64,000 bases of DNA, taken from Hymenobacter aranciens (lineage in GTDB: Bacteria; Bacteroidota; Bacteroidia; Cytophagales; Hymenobacteraceae). Within the stretch, counting starts at the first letter, position 1, and each line of letters starts with the position of its first letter. The notes under the pieces are model-generated. The model saw nothing but the letters and a program-made list of their open reading frames with translations. It made no database searches and was not told the origin of the DNA. This document shows positions 61,141 to 64,000 of this stretch, piece by piece. Location: positions 528,319-592,318 of the forward strand of contig NZ_JAUQSY010000001.1 in assembly GCF_030580865.1 (NCBI RefSeq), read 5' to 3'. The position numbers and the translations under genes were made by a program.

Positions 61141-64000
61141 TTAGTCCACCACGCAGCGGGTGGTGAAGCGCCCGGCCGGGCCGGTGTAGCGCAGGAAGTA
61201 GGTGCCGGCCGGCAGGCCGGCCAGCGGCACCGGGCCGCTGGCACGGCCATCGAGGGCCACGGTGCCCAGCACCTGCCCCAGCACGTTCACGATGTGCAGG
61301 GTGCCGGCTTCGGCCGGGCCGGTGTAGCGGTACTGGGCATCCTGCCCCGCCGTCACCCGCGTGGGAAACACCACGAAGCTGGCCGCCCCCGCCGCCCCAC
61401 CGAGCGGCACAGCCCGCACGGGCGAGTAGGCCACCGTGCCGTCGTGGTCGGTCTGGCGCAGGCGGTAGTAGAGCAGGGTGGTGCCGGCCGGGAGCGGCGT
61501 ATCGAGCCAGGTGTAGGCGTGGCGGGTGGTGGTGGTACCCGCCCCAGCTACGGTGCCCAGGTCCGCGAAGGCGGTGCCGTCCAGGCTGCGCTCCACGGTA
61601 AAGCCGGCGTTGTCCAGCTCCTGGGCCGTGGCCCAGCGCAGGCGCACGGCGGCGGGCCCCTCGGCCTGGGCCGTGAAGTCGAGCAGCGTCACCGGCAGCG
61701 GGTTGCTGGCATTGCCCAGCGTCCAGATGCTGAAGTCGCTGATGCCCGTCTTGGTGACCGTGTTGGTGACGGCGTCGAGGGTGACCCCGGCCTGCCGCGC
61801 CCAGGGCCCCGCCGTGCCGGTCTGGCTCTTGAACAAAGCTAGGTTGCCCTCGACGATGCCGTTGAGCTCGTCGTCGCGGTAGGTCAGGGCCAGGGTCACG
61901 TTCAGGCCGGTGTTCACGGCGGGCACGATGTCGAAGTAGCGCCGGATGCTCTGGCTGGTGCCGGCCCCCGTGAGGGCCGTGCCGGTGGTGCGGCGCACGC
62001 GGGTGCTGCCCGGCAGCCGGGTGCCGGCCGGCGTCAGGCGCAGCCCCAGGCCCCCGAAGGTTTGGGCGGTGCCGGCGGTGCTCACCGGGCGGGTGGTTTC
62101 GACGGTGCCCGTGACGTAGCCGGCCGTGGTTTCGCTGAGCGTGGCGCTGGGGCCCAGCAGCACCTGGGCGCTGCTGCCGGTGGCCAGCACCCCGGTGGTT
62201 AGGGTCAGCTGGTTGCTCACGGCCAGGTCGCCGGTCAGGCGCAGGGTGTTGGCCCCGGCGGTGGGCTTGTTCACCAGCACCTGGTAGAGCGTGGCCCCGC
62301 CGGGCGTGAGGGTCTGGTCGGCCAGGCCGGAGAAGGTGACGGCGCTGGTGCCGGGCGTCACGGTGCCGCTGTTGGTCAGGTTGCCCCGCACCTCCAGCGT
62401 GCCCGCGCCCAGGCTGAGGGTGGCGGGGTTGCTCAGGGGGCCGGCCACGTGCAGCGTGCCGCCGTTGGTGAGCGTGCCGCCCTGGTTGCCCAGCCCGCCG
62501 GTGCCCACGTACAGGATGCCCCCGGCCTGCACCGTGAGCTGGGTGCCAGTGTTGACGAGGTCGGCGGCGGGCGGCGGCCCGTTGTAGGTCACGCTGACCG
62601 TGTTGCTGGCCGGGTTGGGGTTGTTGGCCGCGTCGCGGGCGGCGCCAGCCGCCACCTGCACCGTTACCACGCTGCCGCTGCCGGTGGGCGTTATATTAAA
62701 GGTGTAGGTGCTGCCGCTGCCGCTCACGGTGCCGCCCGTCAGGCTGCCGCCCGCGATGGTCAGGTCGGCAGGGTCGAAGCCCGTCACCGGCTCCGAGAAG
62801 GTAACGGTAAACGGGATGGGCGCCACGCCCGTGCTGCTGCCGGCCGTGGTGCTGACCACGGCCGTGGGCGGGGTGTTATCTACCGTGAGTGGGGTGCTGC
62901 TGCTGGTGCTGCCGCCCGGCGTAGTCACGGCGATGGTGCCGGAGCTAACCCCGGCCGGCAGAGTAAAGGTGATGGTGGTGCCATTCACCACCGTGACGCC
63001 CGTGATGGCCGTACCGTTCACCGTCACGCCCGTAGCCCCGGTGAAGTTGGTACCCGTGATGGTGACGGTGGTGCCCGTGTTGGCGCTGGCCGGGGTGAAG
63101 CTGGTGATGGTGGGCGGCGGGAAGAACGTGAAGCTGCCGCTGCTGGTGGCCGTGCCGCCCGGCGTGGTGACGCGGATAACCCCCGTGCTGCTGCCCGCCG
63201 GTACCGTAAAGGTGATGGTGGTGCCGTTGACGATGGTAAAGCCCGTGATGGCCGCCCCGTTCAGCGTCACGCTGGTGGCACCGGTGAAGTTGGTGCCCGT
63301 CACGGTCACCGTCTGCCCTGCCGGCCCGCTGGCCGGCGAGAAGCTGCTGATGGTAGGCAGGGGGGCCACCGTGAAGCTGGTGGCGCTGGCCACTATGCCA
63401 ACCGGCGTCGTGATACGAATAAGGCCCGTAGTGCTGCCCGCCCCTATGGTGAAGGTGAGACTGGTGGCGGTGTTGGCCGTGATGGTGCCGGCCGTACCGT
63501 TCACCGTCACGGCCGTGGCCCCGGCGAGGTTGGTGCCGCTCACCAGCACGCTCGTGCCCACCGGGCCGCTGGGGGGCGAGAAGCTGGTGATAGTGGGGGC
63601 GGGCGTGTTCAGGCGCACGCTCACCGTGGAGGCGCCAAAATTGGCCGTGAGCAGGTCGAGGTCGCCGTCACCGTCCACGTCACCCAGCACTATGCAATTG
63701 GGGCTGACGCTTACGGTCGGGTTGCTGCCATTGCTGAAGATGCCGGTGTTGGAGCCCGTAGCGTCGCCGCCATTCAGCCGCACGCTCACCGTGCTGTTGT
63801 TCCCGTTGGCCGTGAGCAGGTCGAGGTCGCCGTCACCGTCCACGTCGCCCAGCGTCAGGCCGTAGGGGTGGCCATCTACAGCCGGGTTGCTGCCATTGCT
63901 GAAGATGCCGGTGTTGGAGCCCGTGGCGTCGCCGCCATTCAGCCGCACGCTCACCGTGCTGCCGGAGCCACTGCTCTCGTTGGCCGTGAGCAGGTCGAGG
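61141..64000 (-). CDS. Surface protein with FG-GAP/VCBS, IPT/TIG domains and T9SS sorting domain (start outside window)
   Basis: The frame is open to the right edge; the GTG at 63954 is not a start, because the codons before it (LTANESSGSGS) continue the same repeats. Order from the right: FG-GAP/VCBS-like repeats (LGDVDGDGDLDLLTANGNNS, with calcium-binding Asp loops), three IPT/TIG domains (ITSFSPPSGPVGTSVLVSG type), a Bacterial Ig-like domain (PPTAVVSTTAGSSTGVAPIP), a T9SS passenger region with GFTVERSLDGTAF, and a type A sorting domain. It is the first-transcribed member seen of a one-direction run of surface-protein genes. Confidence 0.9.
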   Translation of the reverse strand, partial: LDLLTANESSGSGSTVSVRLNGGDATGSNTGIFSNGSNPAVDGHPYGLTLGDVDGDGDLDLLTANGNNSTVSVRLNGGDATGSNTGIFSNGSNPTVSVSPNCIVLGDVDGDGDLDLLTANFGASTVSVRLNTPAPTITSFSPPSGPVGTSVLVSGTNLAGATAVTVNGTAGTITANTATSLTFTIGAGSTTGLIRITTPVGIVASATSFTVAPLPTISSFSPASGPAGQTVTVTGTNFTGATSVTLNGAAITGFTIVNGTTITFTVPAGSSTGVIRVTTPGGTATSSGSFTFFPPPTITSFTPASANTGTTVTITGTNFTGATGVTVNGTAITGVTVVNGTTITFTLPAGVSSGTIAVTTPGGSTSSSTPLTVDNTPPTAVVSTTAGSSTGVAPIPFTVTFSEPVTGFDPADLTIAGGSLTGGTVSGSGSTYTFNITPTGSGSVVTVQVAAGAARDAANNPNPASNTVSVTYNGPPPAADLVNTGTQLTVQAGGILYVGTGGLGNQGGTLTNGGTLHVAGPLSNPATLSLGAGTLEVRGNLTNSGTVTPGTSAVTFSGLADQTLTPGGATLYQVLVNKPTAGANTLRLTGDLAVSNQLTLTTGVLATGSSAQVLLGPSATLSETTAGYVTGTVETTRPVSTAGTAQTFGGLGLRLTPAGTRLPGSTRVRRTTGTALTGAGTSQSIRRYFDIVPAVNTGLNVTLALTYRDDELNGIVEGNLALFKSQTGTAGPWARQAGVTLDAVTNTVTKTGISDFSIWTLGNASNPLPVTLLDFTAQAEGPAAVRLRWATAQELDNAGFTVERSLDGTAFADLGTVAGAGTTTTRHAYTWLDTPLPAGTTLLYYRLRQTDHDGTVAYSPVRAVPLGGAAGAASFVVFPTRVTAGQDAQYRYTGPAEAGTLHIVNVLGQVLGTVALDGRASGPVPLAGLPAGTYFLRYTGPAGRFTTRCVVD

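Overview
The window looks like chromosomal DNA from a high-GC member of the Bacteroidota, most likely Hymenobacter or a close relative in Hymenobacteraceae. The grounds are several secreted proteins with type IX secretion (T9SS) C-terminal sorting domains, three TonB-dependent receptors, promoter elements of the Bacteroidota form TAnnTTTG, and a BlaI/BlaR1 pair whose BlaR1 carries a receptor-plug-like tail. The genus is inferred from gene content only. I saw no tRNA, rRNA, insertion sequence, prophage or CRISPR array.

Region by region. 0-12.4 kb is mostly housekeeping and small accessory genes: a cut catalase-family gene, a lipoprotein, a short-chain dehydrogenase, a pentapeptide-repeat protein, a secreted nuclease, a DUF4180 protein, lysA, a DinB-like protein, an old-yellow-enzyme flavoprotein and a quinone-oxidoreductase-like enzyme. 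A 21-bp tandem repeat lies upstream of the flavoprotein. 12.5-16.1 kb is a blaI-blaR1-tlpA-like operon with a perfect dyad upstream. 16.2-19.3 kb holds an MFS exporter, a VOC-fold protein and an acyltransferase. 19.4-25.5 kb is a metal-transport block: a cation diffusion facilitator diverging from mntH across two operator-like dyads, then a TonB receptor of the zinc/metal type and an outer-membrane channel-like protein. 25.5-29.1 kb is a vitamin B12 uptake locus: promoter, cobalamin riboswitch, BtuB-like receptor and a BtuG-like surface beta-propeller lipoprotein. 29.1-35.5 kb contains a T9SS protein, a small lipoprotein, an HMA-AraC fusion regulator, a SulP transporter and a Met/His-rich outer-membrane protein. 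35.5-42.3 kb has two paralogous histidine kinases flanking a TonB receptor. 42.8-64 kb has one small protein and then a one-direction run of five large repeat-rich surface proteins: two double-propeller/beta-helix proteins, two tail-fibre-like proteins with a chaperone tail, and an IPT/TIG protein cut by the window end.

The most unusual property is the density of large palindromic intergenic elements. At least six unrelated families are present, two of them in two or more copies, and some contain the stop codons of the flanking genes. Other points of interest are the operator-like dyads at mntH, the MFS gene, blaI and two surface genes, and a 278-bp direct repeat bracketing a 6-kb adhesin gene.
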